From: Maribacter stanieri
Lineage (GTDB): Bacteria; Bacteroidota; Bacteroidia; Flavobacteriales; Flavobacteriaceae
Assembly: GCF_900112245.1 (NCBI RefSeq)
Contig: NZ_FOYX01000001.1
Coordinates: 483,856-547,855 of the forward strand
DNA length: 64,000 nt
Reading direction: 5' to 3'
The translations under genes and the position numbers were made by a program. Below, in pieces: positions 37,590 to 47,040 of this stretch. The number at the start of each line of letters is the position of its first letter. Positions within the stretch are counted from its first letter, which is position 1. The notes below the pieces were generated by a model. That model had not been told where the DNA came from. It saw only the letters and a program-made list of their open reading frames with translations, and did not search any database.

Positions 37590-39134
37590 TTATTCTATTT
37601 TCTTCAACCACGTCTTCATATCTACCGCATCATGAATAATACCATTTAATGCAGATATAGCAACACGCTCTTGTTCCATAGAATCTCTATGTCTTATAGT
37701 AACTGTTTGATCTTCTAATGTTTGATGATCAACAGTAATACAGAATGGAGTACCATTAGCGTCTTGTCTTCTATAGCGTCTACCAACGGCATCTTTTTCA
37801 TCATAAGTAACATTAAAATCCCACTTAAGGTCATTTACAATACTATGAGCAACTTCTGGTAAGCCATCTTTCTTCAATAGTGGTAAAATTGCTGCTTTTA
37901 CCGGTGCTAAAACTGCTGGCAGCTTTAGAACGGTTCTAGTAGTATCGTTCTCTAATTGTTCTTCTCTTAGTGAATTTGAAAATACTGCCAAGAACATTCT
38001 ATCTAAACCAATAGATGTTTCCAATACATAAGGCACGTAGTTTTTATTTACCTCGTGATCAAAATATTGTAATTTCTTACCTGAAAACTTCTCATGACTA
38101 CTTAAATCAAAATCAGTACGGGAGTGAATTCCTTCCAATTCTTTAAAACCGAATGGAAAACGAAATTCAATATCTGATGCCGCATCAGCATAATGTGCCA
38201 ATTTCTCATGATCATGAAAACGATAATTATCTTTCCCTAAACCTAATGACAAGTGCCATTTCATTCTTTTTTCTTTCCAGATTTCGTACCATTCTTTTTG
38301 AGTACCTGGTTGAATAAAAAATTGCATTTCCATTTGTTCAAATTCTCGCATTCTAAAAATGAATTGTCTAGCAACGATTTCATTTCTAAAAGCTTTACCG
38401 GTCTGTGCAATTCCGAAAGGAAGTTTCATTCGACCAGATTTTTGAACGTTCAAGAAGTTTACAAAAATACCTTGCGCAGTTTCCGGTCTTAAAAATAAGT
38501 CCATAGCACTTTCTGCATTGGCACCTAATTTTGTACCGAACATCAAATTGAACTGCTTTACATCTGTCCAGTTTTTAGATCCAGACATTGGACAAGCAAT
38601 ATCCAACTCCTCTATAAGTGCTTTTACGTCAGCCAAATCTTCATTTTGCAAAGACTTACCTAACCTGCTTAAAATTGTTTTTCCTTGTTCTTGATAATCG
38701 ACTACACGCTGATTCGTTTTTAAGAAAGTCTCCTTATCAAAAGCTTCTCCAAAACGTTTTGCAGCTTTATTGACCTCTTTTTCAATTTTAGCATCGATTT
38801 TAGCGACATAATCTTCTACTAGAACATCAGCTCTATATCTTTTCTTGGAATCTTTGTTATCTATTAATGGGTCATTAAAAGCATCTATATGCCCTGATGC
38901 CTTCCAAGTTAATGGATGCATGAAAATAGCAGCATCTAGTCCAACAATATTGTCATTAAGTTGCACCATGGCTTTCCACCAATACTCACGTATATTCTTT
39001 TTTAGTTCTGCACCGTTTTGACCGTAGTCATATACAGCACTTAACCCATCATAAATTTCACTAGATTGAAATACATAACCGTATTCCTTGGCGTGAGAAA
39101 TTACACGCTTAAAATCATCTTCTTGCTTTGCCAT
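37590..39134 (-). CDS. glyS: Glycyl-tRNA synthetase (alpha2 type)
   Basis: A class II synthetase of 514 residues charging tRNA-Gly. Motif 2 is FRNEIVARQFIFRMREFEQMEMQFF (first and last residues near 250-275), RPETAQGIFVNFLNV precedes it, and motif 3 is TSIGLDRMFLAVF. The C-terminal anticodon domain begins near residue 400 (LAPVKAAILPLL). N-terminal VFQSSEIYDGLSAVYDYG is the usual start. It is 36 bases downstream of the coiled-coil membrane protein gene. Confidence 0.97.
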   Translation of the reverse strand: MAKQEDDFKRVISHAKEYGYVFQSSEIYDGLSAVYDYGQNGAELKKNIREYWWKAMVQLNDNIVGLDAAIFMHPLTWKASGHIDAFNDPLIDNKDSKKRYRADVLVEDYVAKIDAKIEKEVNKAAKRFGEAFDKETFLKTNQRVVDYQEQGKTILSRLGKSLQNEDLADVKALIEELDIACPMSGSKNWTDVKQFNLMFGTKLGANAESAMDLFLRPETAQGIFVNFLNVQKSGRMKLPFGIAQTGKAFRNEIVARQFIFRMREFEQMEMQFFIQPGTQKEWYEIWKEKRMKWHLSLGLGKDNYRFHDHEKLAHYADAASDIEFRFPFGFKELEGIHSRTDFDLSSHEKFSGKKLQYFDHEVNKNYVPYVLETSIGLDRMFLAVFSNSLREEQLENDTTRTVLKLPAVLAPVKAAILPLLKKDGLPEVAHSIVNDLKWDFNVTYDEKDAVGRRYRRQDANGTPFCITVDHQTLEDQTVTIRHRDSMEQERVAISALNGIIHDAVDMKTWLKKIE

Positions 39135-39170
39135 TATGTAAAAATAGAATAATACCTAAAAAAAAAGTAG

Positions 39171-40070
39171 TTATTTCAGTTGAAATTCTGAAGAAGTAAT
39201 CAAACGTTCGTCTTCAAACACATTTAATGTGTAATTACCTTCCATTAAAGAACCTTCTGGAATGGTAATAGATTCACAGATATACATGTCAACTCCAGTA
39301 AAAGAAAATTCAACTCTTTTACTATAAACATTTCCATTAACAGTAATAGTATTGGCGTTGTCTTCAATGATCTGCTTGTTAGGATCAAGAAACTGTAAAT
39401 AAACTATTTTGTCATTACCGGCTTCACTTTCGTCTGCCAAAATAGTTACACAACCTCTTAATTTCTCTATAATTGATGCCTTATTGGTTTTGGTTGGTTT
39501 TGTTCCACGAATTAATCTAAAACCGCTTCCTTCAGAATTAGCCATTTTTAAATAACTCTTGGTCTTTAATTTCTGGTTTAGTTCTAAGATTTTTCTTCTC
39601 TGTAAAGCTTCCGCTTCTGCTAAAGAGTTACTATTAGCTCTAAGATTTTCTATTTGCTTACGAGACTCATCATACTTATCTGTAAGTAACATGTTATTAT
39701 AACGTAAAAAATTGTTCTTTAAAATTAAGCTATCGTTTTTAGATTCTAACCTACGTAACTCTGTTTTAAACTCTCTTAATTTTTTTACGGTAAAATTTAA
39801 ACGCCCAACTGAATCTAAAAGCTCTTGAACTTTAAATTTTGAATCTTGTAATTCAATTTCGTTCATCTCACTTTTAGCAGATAAACGATCCACATCTGCT
39901 TTCATCAAAGTAAGGTCTTTTACCAAAATTGATTTTTCTTGTTCTAGAAAATCTATTTCAGCATTTGACTGGGCATAACTATAATAGAAAGCAATTAATA
40001 ATGCTATAATAACCGCAACAAATGCCGCGAGTATTATTTTATAATTGAATTTGTTATCTTGACTGTCCAT
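39171..40070 (-). CDS. Coiled-coil membrane-anchored protein of unknown function
   Basis: A protein of 299 residues. Residues 11-31 are one transmembrane helix (IILAAFVAVIIALLIAFYY); 35-175 are a long coiled coil rich in Leu, Glu and Lys; 180-299 form a beta-rich domain (RGCVTILADESEAGNDKIVYL to TLNVFEDERLITSS). The topology suggests an inner-membrane anchor with a periplasmic rod. I do not recognise the family. It probably shares a transcript with glyS. Confidence 0.7.
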   Translation of the reverse strand: MDSQDNKFNYKIILAAFVAVIIALLIAFYYSYAQSNAEIDFLEQEKSILVKDLTLMKADVDRLSAKSEMNEIELQDSKFKVQELLDSVGRLNFTVKKLREFKTELRRLESKNDSLILKNNFLRYNNMLLTDKYDESRKQIENLRANSNSLAEAEALQRRKILELNQKLKTKSYLKMANSEGSGFRLIRGTKPTKTNKASIIEKLRGCVTILADESEAGNDKIVYLQFLDPNKQIIEDNANTITVNGNVYSKRVEFSFTGVDMYICESITIPEGSLMEGNYTLNVFEDERLITSSEFQLK

Positions 40071-40110
40071 TTAATAAGTGGGCTGTAGGTTGTTTAATCT
40101 GTAAAATTTG

Positions 40111-40818
40111 ATGAAAAACAGAATTTCAAATATACTAAAGGATGTTACCAACATACTGTTACCCATATCATGTTTTGGATGTAATGCACGATTATATAGA
40201 GGAGAGGTTATACTCTGCACATCTTGCCGACATCAATTACCTCTTACCGAGTACACATTTAACGATGAAAATGCCGTTGACCGTATTTTTTATGGTCGAA
40301 TTAACATAAAAAAGGCAAATTCATTCTTATTCTTTACCGAAATTGGAATCGTAAAAAATCTCATACATTTTTTAAAATATAAGAATCAAGAAGGAATAGG
40401 ACGGTTTTTGGGCGATTGGCACGGTCAAATTCTAAAAGAACAAGGCGATTTACCACAAATTGATTTTGTTATTCCTATTCCCCTTCATCGAAAAAAATTA
40501 AAAAAAAGAGGCTACAACCAAGTGACACTTTTTGCTAAACAAATAGCCTTTCATATTAATGCTGTTTATGCAGATGATTTACTTGTTAAAACAGCTAACA
40601 CAAAAACACAGACCAAAAAAAATAGATTAAGCAGATGGTATGACAACCGGTCTTTATATGAGATAAAAAATAGTGAAACCCTTATAAATAAAACCATTTT
40701 ATTGGTTGATGATGTAATTACCACTGGTGCTACTATGGAAATTTGTGCCAATACTTTTAAAGATATTGAGGGTGTAGAAATTTACATTTCTAGCATTGCT
40801 GTAGTTCCAAAGAATTAA
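40111..40818 (+). CDS. ComF family phosphoribosyltransferase-like protein
   Basis: A protein of 235 residues related to ComF/GntX, linked to DNA uptake or its processing. An N-terminal zinc finger (Cys21, Cys24, Cys36, Cys39) precedes a PRTase domain with PIPLHRKKLKKRGYNQV and the PRPP loop ILLVDDVITTGAT. Length is normal. The ATG at 40111 is preferred to the TTG three bases upstream. It diverges from the coiled-coil gene with 40 bases between starts. Confidence 0.9.
   Translation: MKNRISNILKDVTNILLPISCFGCNARLYRGEVILCTSCRHQLPLTEYTFNDENAVDRIFYGRINIKKANSFLFFTEIGIVKNLIHFLKYKNQEGIGRFLGDWHGQILKEQGDLPQIDFVIPIPLHRKKLKKRGYNQVTLFAKQIAFHINAVYADDLLVKTANTKTQTKKNRLSRWYDNRSLYEIKNSETLINKTILLVDDVITTGATMEICANTFKDIEGVEIYISSIAVVPKN
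40127..40134 (-). promoter_or_regulatory. Possible -7 element for the coiled-coil gene
   Basis: TATATTTG on the minus strand fits TAnnTTTG but lies inside the comF 5' end, 57 bases upstream of the coiled-coil ATG. Confidence 0.3.
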
Positions 40819-40861
40819 ATTCTATAAATATGTTGTTTCTTTGCGGTCGATAATCACACTA

Positions 40862-42478
40862 ATGAGCAGAAAAATTTTAGGTTTTATATTTGTTTTTATC
40901 ATTGTTTTGGTATCCTATCAATGTGCACAACGTGGCACCCCTACTGGTGGACCAAAAGATATTACTCCTCCAGAATTAACAAGAGCAGAACCACCTAATT
41001 TGACGACCAATTTTAAGGGCAATAAAATTAGGCTCTACTTCAATGAATTGGTAAAATTAAAAGATATTCAAAAACAACTTATAATATCTCCTCCCTTAAA
41101 AAATTCGCCTGTACTTTCTCCAATGGGGAATGCTAACAAATATGTAGAAATAATTATTAAAGACACCTTAGAACCTAATACCACATACACCTTCAACTTT
41201 GGGCAAGGAATTGTAGATAATAATGAGGAAAACCCAAATTCATTTTTTACCTATGTTTTTTCTACCGGCAATTATATTGACTCTTTAGAACTTACAGGAG
41301 TTGTTAAAGATGCATTCAATAAAAAAGCAGATGATTTTGTTAGTGTAATGCTCTATAAAATAGACACAAGCTATACAGACTCTACAGTTTATAAAAAGCC
41401 ACCCAATTATATTACCAACACACTCGATAGTGCCGTAATATTTAAACTAAAAAATTTAAAAGAAGGAAAATATGCCCTATTTGGTATAAAAGATGCCTCT
41501 AGCAACAACAGATTTGATCAAAAAACAGATAAAATAGGGTTCGTAAAAGATACTATAAATCTACCAACAGATTCCATTTACCTACTGAATCTTTTTAAGG
41601 AAATACCAGATTACGGTGTTGCCGTGCCTAGTATGGAAGCAAGTAACAAAATTAGCTTTGGCTATTATGGGGTTGGTACAGATATAAAGATTGAATCTCT
41701 TACAGAAATACCAGACTCTGTTAGAACCAAGATTATGAAAGAAAGAGAAAAGGACACTATCAATTTTTGGTTTACACCTTATGAAATGGATTCCCTTCTT
41801 TTTACGATTACCAATGAAGCATTAAAAATACAGGACACATTTAAAGTAAAGAATAGAAAAGTTGCATTTGATTCATTAAAAATAGCAATGAGCCAAAAAG
41901 GCAATATTGAAATGAACAAACCTATTAATCTTCTTAGCAATACGCCGTTAGTTAGTTTTGATAGTACCAAAATAAAATTGATGGATAAGGATTCTATTGA
42001 GATAGCTTACAAATTAAAGCTGGATACATTAGAAAATTTATTGAATTTCGATTTTAAAATTGACCCTGACCAAAGCTATAGAATGGAGCTTATACCGGGT
42101 GCCGTGACAGATTTTTTTGAAACTACTAATGATTCTGTGGCATATTCCTTTAAAACCAAAAGCATAGCGGACTATGGAAACTTAACCTTAAATCTAAATG
42201 GCAATTCAATTATCTACCCCATAATTGTTCAGCTAACGAACGAAAAGGGCGCTATACAACGCGAGATTTACGCTACCGAACCGCAGCAATATGTTTTTGA
42301 CAATTTAAATCCTGGTAAATACCAAGCTCGTGTAATATTCGACAATAACGAGAATGGAAAATGGGATACAGGCAGTTTCTTAGAAAAAAGACAACCTGAG
42401 AAAATAAGTTATTATCCTACATTAATAGAATTACGGGCTAACTGGGAAAAAATAGAGACATTTAATCTAATAGACTAA
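40862..42478 (+). CDS. Lipoprotein with SbsA-type Ig-like domain
   Basis: A lipoprotein of 538 residues from the ATG at 40862 (lipobox VSYQC, Cys21). Residues about 30-135 form a Big_5/SbsA Ig-like domain beginning GGPKDITPPELTRAEPPN, with IRLYFNELVKL and TYTFNFGQGIVDNNE. The remainder is beta-rich with a C-terminal repeat like that of collagen-binding or carboxypeptidase-like domains (YVFDNLNPGKYQARVIFDNN). This architecture is common in Bacteroidota; no enzymatic role is visible. It overlaps the convergent amidase gene by 17 bases. Confidence 0.85.
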   Translation: MSRKILGFIFVFIIVLVSYQCAQRGTPTGGPKDITPPELTRAEPPNLTTNFKGNKIRLYFNELVKLKDIQKQLIISPPLKNSPVLSPMGNANKYVEIIIKDTLEPNTTYTFNFGQGIVDNNEENPNSFFTYVFSTGNYIDSLELTGVVKDAFNKKADDFVSVMLYKIDTSYTDSTVYKKPPNYITNTLDSAVIFKLKNLKEGKYALFGIKDASSNNRFDQKTDKIGFVKDTINLPTDSIYLLNLFKEIPDYGVAVPSMEASNKISFGYYGVGTDIKIESLTEIPDSVRTKIMKEREKDTINFWFTPYEMDSLLFTITNEALKIQDTFKVKNRKVAFDSLKIAMSQKGNIEMNKPINLLSNTPLVSFDSTKIKLMDKDSIEIAYKLKLDTLENLLNFDFKIDPDQSYRMELIPGAVTDFFETTNDSVAYSFKTKSIADYGNLTLNLNGNSIIYPIIVQLTNEKGAIQREIYATEPQQYVFDNLNPGKYQARVIFDNNENGKWDTGSFLEKRQPEKISYYPTLIELRANWEKIETFNLID

Positions 42479-43247
42479 ACCTATCCCTATCATTTAAAAA
42501 GGGTAGTTTATTCCGTATTAAATCTATTTCATTCTTAACGACATCAACAATTAGCACCTCTTCTTTTTTTGAAAGGGAAATTAATTCCCCAAGAGGGTCA
42601 TATAAACTTGAGTGACCAGGGTAATTGTGTCCTAATCCGTCGGCTCCAACACGATTTACACCAATACAATATGCCATATTTTCAATGGCACGTGCTTTTA
42701 ATAGAGCATCCCATGCATTAATTCTTGGAGTTGGCCAATTTGCAGCATATAATAGAATGTCAAAATCTTCTGTATTTCTACTCCATATAGGAAAACGAAG
42801 ATCATAACAGATTAATGGACAAATGGCAAATCCCTTATAATTAACAATTAATCTTTTATTACCTGCGGTGTATTTTTCATGCTCTCCTGCCAAAGTAAAA
42901 GTATGTCTCTTGTCATATGTAACATATTTTCCATTGGGTTCTACAAAGAAAAGTCTATTGTAATGTGTATCATCCTCATTAAATACAATACTGCCTACTA
43001 CTGCGCTATTTATATTGGCAGCCATATCCATCATCCAACTCAATGTAATTGACCCTTCTTCATTTTTAATATTCTCTGGAGACATGGTAAAGCCTGTTGA
43101 AAACATTTCTGGAAGAACAATTAAGTCAACATCTTCTACAATTTGTTCAATTTTAGCACTGAACATTTTCCTATTGGCACTTGGATTTTCCCAATGTAAT
43201 GCAGACTGAATTAGAGCTATTTTCAAATTACCTTTTTCTTGTGCCAT
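42462..43247 (-). CDS. Omega-amidase / nitrilase-family amidohydrolase
   Basis: A carbon-nitrogen hydrolase of 261 residues. The Glu-Lys-Cys triad is Glu47 (VLPEMFSTGF), Lys113 (YDKRHTF) and Cys147 (PLICYDLRFP). MFSTGFT and the R-F-P-I-W-SRN block match omega-amidases of the YafV/Nit2 type, which deaminate alpha-keto-glutaramate or succinamate, a metabolite-repair role. It is cytoplasmic and lies 5 bases after the ankyrin gene. Confidence 0.9.
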   Translation of the reverse strand: MAQEKGNLKIALIQSALHWENPSANRKMFSAKIEQIVEDVDLIVLPEMFSTGFTMSPENIKNEEGSITLSWMMDMAANINSAVVGSIVFNEDDTHYNRLFFVEPNGKYVTYDKRHTFTLAGEHEKYTAGNKRLIVNYKGFAICPLICYDLRFPIWSRNTEDFDILLYAANWPTPRINAWDALLKARAIENMAYCIGVNRVGADGLGHNYPGHSSLYDPLGELISLSKKEEVLIVDVVKNEIDLIRNKLPFLNDRDRFSLLD

Positions 43248-43252
43248 ACATA

Positions 43253-43717
43253 TTATTCAAGCATATCTATAAAAGCATTTAAACCCTGAGTTTTTGCATG
43301 ATCCAATGCTGTATTTCCCCTATTATCTTTAATTGTTTTATCCGCACCATTTGCCATTAATAATTTGGCTATTTCCAAACGGTTAAATTGTGCCGCATAA
43401 ATAAGGCAAGTTGCACCCATTGCATTTCTTTCATTCAATTGCGCACCTTTCTCAATCAGCAATTTTGCAATATCTGTAAAACCTTTAAAACAAACACCCA
43501 TTAAAGCAGTGTTTCCAGAAGCATCTACAGCATCAATTTTTGCTCCCTTGTCTAAAAGCAACGTTGCAATCTCCATTTCATCATAGTATGTAGCCAAAAT
43601 TAATGGGGTTGACCCTCTAGTGTCTTTACTGTTAATAAGTACAGGGTTCTTTTCTAACATAGACTTAACCTCATTAAAACTACCCTCTCTAATGGCCTTA
43701 AAAAAAAACTCGTTCAT
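43253..43717 (-). CDS. Ankyrin-repeat protein
   Basis: A protein of 154 residues made of about four ankyrin repeats with the pattern GSTPLILATYYDEMEIATLLL, GNTALMGVCFKGFTDIAKLLI, GATCLIYAAQFNRLEIAKLLM and GNTALDHAKTQG. There is no signal peptide, so it should be a cytoplasmic binding protein. It heads a two-gene unit with the omega-amidase; the partner is unknown. Confidence 0.92.
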   Translation of the reverse strand: MNEFFFKAIREGSFNEVKSMLEKNPVLINSKDTRGSTPLILATYYDEMEIATLLLDKGAKIDAVDASGNTALMGVCFKGFTDIAKLLIEKGAQLNERNAMGATCLIYAAQFNRLEIAKLLMANGADKTIKDNRGNTALDHAKTQGLNAFIDMLE

Positions 43718-43848
43718 AATCTTACTTTATTAAAAATCCTATAAAATTTAGAAAAAAAGTGATTAAATCATGAAGTATTTTCTTACTTACCAACTATTTT
43801 TTCTTACCTTAAAGGAAATATGTACCTTTAAATTTAAATCAATAACTT

Positions 43849-46044
43849 TTGAAAACACTGGCCGTTGACTTTCTTTTAAAAGAGTCCCCCAATGCAATTG
43901 CTATCGTCGATACTAAGTTAAACTTTATTAGCTACTCTAACCAGTGGCTGCGTAAATTTACCTTAAACGACAACGATATTATCGACAAACATCTTTTTGA
44001 TGTTACTATAGAAACACCCGATTTTTTCAAAACTGCGCTTGAAAATGGAGTTAAAGGGAAAGAGGATATTAACCACGGGCAAAAATTTGTTTTGCCCAGT
44101 GGAAAAATACAGTGGTTAAAATGGAAAATTCTACCATCAACTTATGATACTAATGGTTTTGATGGAGCAATAGTGTTTTTAGATGATATAACTATAGATA
44201 AAAAAGAAATTGAACTCCTTCACAAAGCAGAAGAAGTTGCCAGAATAGGCTGCTGGGAACTTGATTTAAAAACCGGATTGATTAACTGGACCAAAACTAC
44301 TAAAGACATTCATGAAGTTGATGAAAATTTCACACCCAACTTAGAGGACGGAATTAACTTTTACAAAGAAGGAACTCATAGAGATAACATTACAAAATTA
44401 GTAGGTGCAGCAATTGCTGATGGCAAACCGTTTGATACAGAATTAATAATTGTAACCGCGAAAGGGAATGAAGTTTGGGTTTGTGCAAAAGGTGAAGTAG
44501 AATTAGTAAACGGTCATGCTTCAAGACTAGTTGGTACTTTTCAAGATATTGATGAACGTAAAAAAGTTCAGTTAGCACATAAAGAAATTACCGAGCGCCT
44601 TAAAATTACCACCAAAACAGCGAAAATTGGAACATGGGAATATGATCTTTTAGAAAATGAATTAATATGGGATCAAGAAATGTATAAAATTTTTGATGTT
44701 AAAGAAGATCAGTTTTCAGGAGCTTTCGAAGCTTGGTCATCAACTATACATCCAGAAGATAAGGAAAAGGCACTAACAGCTACTAATGACGCCATAAATG
44801 GAATTAAAGATTTTGATGAAGAGTTTAGAATAAAGCATAAGAATGGCTCAGTTAAACATATTAAAGGTCTCTCTAAAACAATTAAAGATTTTAATGGTAA
44901 AGCTATTAAAATGACAGGTGCAAACTGGGATATTACAGAATTGCGAAGTGCAGAACTTAAACTAGCCAAGAGCACTGAAACTTTTGCAGAAACTTTTGAA
45001 CACTCTTCTATTGGTATGGCACTTGTAAGCCCTGAACTTAAATGGCTAAAAGTAAATAAAAGCTTATCTAAAAGCTTAGGGTATTCAGAAGAAGAATTAC
45101 TAAAAATGAAAACTACAGATATTACTTATCCAGATGATTTAAGTAGTAGTGAAGTTTTTAAATCTAAAGTATTCAGTGAAAATAATAATAATTTACAATT
45201 GCAAAAAAGATACTTTCATAAAGATGGAAATGTAGTACACGCTATTATTGGGGTTACACCTGTAAGAGATTTAAATGAGAAACCAAGTCATGCCATTGTT
45301 CAATTTTTAGATATCACCAATAGTATTGAATCACAGAATAAATTAGAAGCTTTAGTAGAGGTTACAAAGAGCCAAAATGAGAGCCTTACTAATTTCGCAC
45401 ATATTGTCTCTCACAATCTAAGGTCGCATTCTACTAACATGACAATGCTGACTAAATTTTTAAATGAAGAGAAAGATGAAAATGAACGTCTAAATTTAAA
45501 TAGAATGATTACAAGTGCTACTGAAAGTTTATCTGAAACTATTGATCATTTAAATGATGTAGTTTTAGTAAAAACAGGAGCTCTAGAAAAATTACAGAGC
45601 ATTAGCATACTTAATACTATTAACCAAATTACAAAAAGCATAAACGGTTTACTAGAAGAACAAAGTGCAACTATAAAAATAGATGTATCAAAGTCTCATT
45701 TTGTAAATGCCGTTCCTGCTTATTTGGAAAGTATATTTCTTAACATTCTTACAAATGCTTTAAAATATAGGTCATCTGAACGAACTCCTATTATTGAAAT
45801 AAAATCTAAAGTAAAGGGTGATTTTATCCAAATATCATTTAAAGATAATGGTCAAGGTATTGACTTAGAAAAACACGGTGATAAAATATTTGGTATGTAT
45901 AAAACATTCCATAAACATAAAGATGCAAAAGGTATAGGTCTTTTTATTACAAAAAACCAAATTGAAGCAATGAGCGGTACTATTTCTATAGAAAGTATTG
46001 TTGATAATGGTACCACAATATTTATAGAACTTAAACACAACTAA
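43849..46044 (+). CDS. Multi-PAS sensor histidine kinase
   Basis: A soluble kinase of 731 residues. Four PAS modules cover about 10-120, 125-240, 250-370 and 375-495. The phosphoacceptor is His522 in HIVSHNLRSHS. The ATPase domain is complete: N box with Asn632 (FLNILTNALKYR), G1 DNGQGID near 666, F box IFGMYKTFH and G2 GIGLFITKNQ. The start is TTG preceded two codons upstream by an in-frame TAA, with no suitable ATG, so TTG seems genuine. Two single-domain regulators follow. It is of the same class as the truncated sensor at 10.4 kb and could phosphorylate other partners. Confidence 0.93.
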   Translation: MKTLAVDFLLKESPNAIAIVDTKLNFISYSNQWLRKFTLNDNDIIDKHLFDVTIETPDFFKTALENGVKGKEDINHGQKFVLPSGKIQWLKWKILPSTYDTNGFDGAIVFLDDITIDKKEIELLHKAEEVARIGCWELDLKTGLINWTKTTKDIHEVDENFTPNLEDGINFYKEGTHRDNITKLVGAAIADGKPFDTELIIVTAKGNEVWVCAKGEVELVNGHASRLVGTFQDIDERKKVQLAHKEITERLKITTKTAKIGTWEYDLLENELIWDQEMYKIFDVKEDQFSGAFEAWSSTIHPEDKEKALTATNDAINGIKDFDEEFRIKHKNGSVKHIKGLSKTIKDFNGKAIKMTGANWDITELRSAELKLAKSTETFAETFEHSSIGMALVSPELKWLKVNKSLSKSLGYSEEELLKMKTTDITYPDDLSSSEVFKSKVFSENNNNLQLQKRYFHKDGNVVHAIIGVTPVRDLNEKPSHAIVQFLDITNSIESQNKLEALVEVTKSQNESLTNFAHIVSHNLRSHSTNMTMLTKFLNEEKDENERLNLNRMITSATESLSETIDHLNDVVLVKTGALEKLQSISILNTINQITKSINGLLEEQSATIKIDVSKSHFVNAVPAYLESIFLNILTNALKYRSSERTPIIEIKSKVKGDFIQISFKDNGQGIDLEKHGDKIFGMYKTFHKHKDAKGIGLFITKNQIEAMSGTISIESIVDNGTTIFIELKHN

Positions 46045-46060
46045 CTAAAAAAAACTGAAT

Positions 46061-46468
46061 ATGAAAAAAGTTCAACTTTGCTGCATAATTGACGATGACC
46101 CTATATTCGTTTATGGAACAAAAAGAATTATTAAAGAAGTAGATTTTGCAGAATCTATTCTTGTCTACAGTAATGGACAAGATGCACTTGACGGACTAAC
46201 GAAAATTTTCTTAGCTAAAGAACCATTGCCAGATGTAATATTTTTAGATTTGAATATGCCGATTTTAAACGGTTGGGAATTTTTAGATGAATTTAAAAAC
46301 TGCCAAAGTGAAAGATCAAAATCTATTACAATCTATATCATTAGTTCTTCTGTAGACCCTAGAGATTTAGAACGAGTTAAAGATTACGATCAAGTTGACA
46401 ACTATATTTTAAAACCGATAACTCCTGATGATCTTGCGAAGATTCTAGGCGCTGTCGTGGAAGGATAA
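46061..46468 (+). CDS. Single-domain response regulator (kinase partner)
   Basis: A receiver of 135 residues with acidic residues Asp11-Asp13, phosphoacceptor Asp63 (FLDLNMPILNGW), SSS switch residues and Lys in LKPITPDD. No output domain. It starts 16 bases after the kinase stop, so it is the likely direct partner. Confidence 0.93.
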   Translation: MKKVQLCCIIDDDPIFVYGTKRIIKEVDFAESILVYSNGQDALDGLTKIFLAKEPLPDVIFLDLNMPILNGWEFLDEFKNCQSERSKSITIYIISSSVDPRDLERVKDYDQVDNYILKPITPDDLAKILGAVVEG

Positions 46469-46496
46469 TTTATATATATCAATCAGTGTTAAGTCC

Positions 46497-46530
46497 ATTG
46501 CTAATTGCAACGATTAGTGTAATTTTTTTT
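46497..46530 (+). terminator. Candidate terminator between the tandem regulators
   Basis: CTAAT (46501-46505) pairs with ATTAG (46513-46517), extendable with G-U pairs, followed by eight T at 46523-46530. The stem is short. Confidence 0.4.
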
Positions 46531-46566
46531 CAAAAAAAGGTTATCTTAATTACATAACTTAGCAAA

Positions 46567-46574
46567 TAAATTTG
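46567..46574 (+). promoter_or_regulatory. -7 element for the second regulator
   Basis: TAAATTTG fits TAnnTTTG. A start near 46580 gives a leader of about 50 bases, which includes a hairpin TAAATCT-GGGTA-AGATTTA (46594-46612) 18 bases before the ATG. Confidence 0.45.
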
Positions 46575-46630
46575 ATTACTCCATATAAAAATCTAAATCT
46601 GGGTAAGATTTACTATTGAATTATTTTAAA

Positions 46631-47038
46631 ATGAGCGTATTTACAAGTTGTTGTATTATAGATGACGACGAATTTTTTTCTGTTAGCGGTAAGAATATTT
46701 TAAAGCAACATAATTTTAGCGATAATATTCTATACTATACTGGTGGTCAAGAAGCTCTTGATGGTCTCATAGGTTTGTTAGTTGAAAATATTACCCTTCC
46801 AGATGTTATTTTTTTAGATTTAAATATGCCAAATAGAGATGGCTGGTCTTTTCTAGAAGAATTTGAACAATTACCTGAAGATAAAATAGAACATATTCAA
46901 ATTTATATCACCAGTTCATTTATAAGCCCTACTTACATGGAGAAGGCAAAAAATTATAAATTGGTTAAAGATTACATTGTTAAGCCATTAACTGAAAGTA
47001 CGGTTAAAAAAATAATAGACGCAAAAGAAAACGGATAA
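46631..47038 (+). CDS. Single-domain response regulator, second copy
   Basis: A receiver of 135 residues from the ATG at 46631 (a TTG at 46616 is the alternative). It closely parallels the preceding regulator (CCIIDDDEFF, Asp63 in FLDLNMPNRDGW, YIVKPLTEST), so the two look like a tandem duplication. A terminator-like hairpin and its own -7 element lie between them, suggesting separate control. No output domain. Confidence 0.92.
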   Translation: MSVFTSCCIIDDDEFFSVSGKNILKQHNFSDNILYYTGGQEALDGLIGLLVENITLPDVIFLDLNMPNRDGWSFLEEFEQLPEDKIEHIQIYITSSFISPTYMEKAKNYKLVKDYIVKPLTESTVKKIIDAKENG

Positions 47039-47040
47039 AA

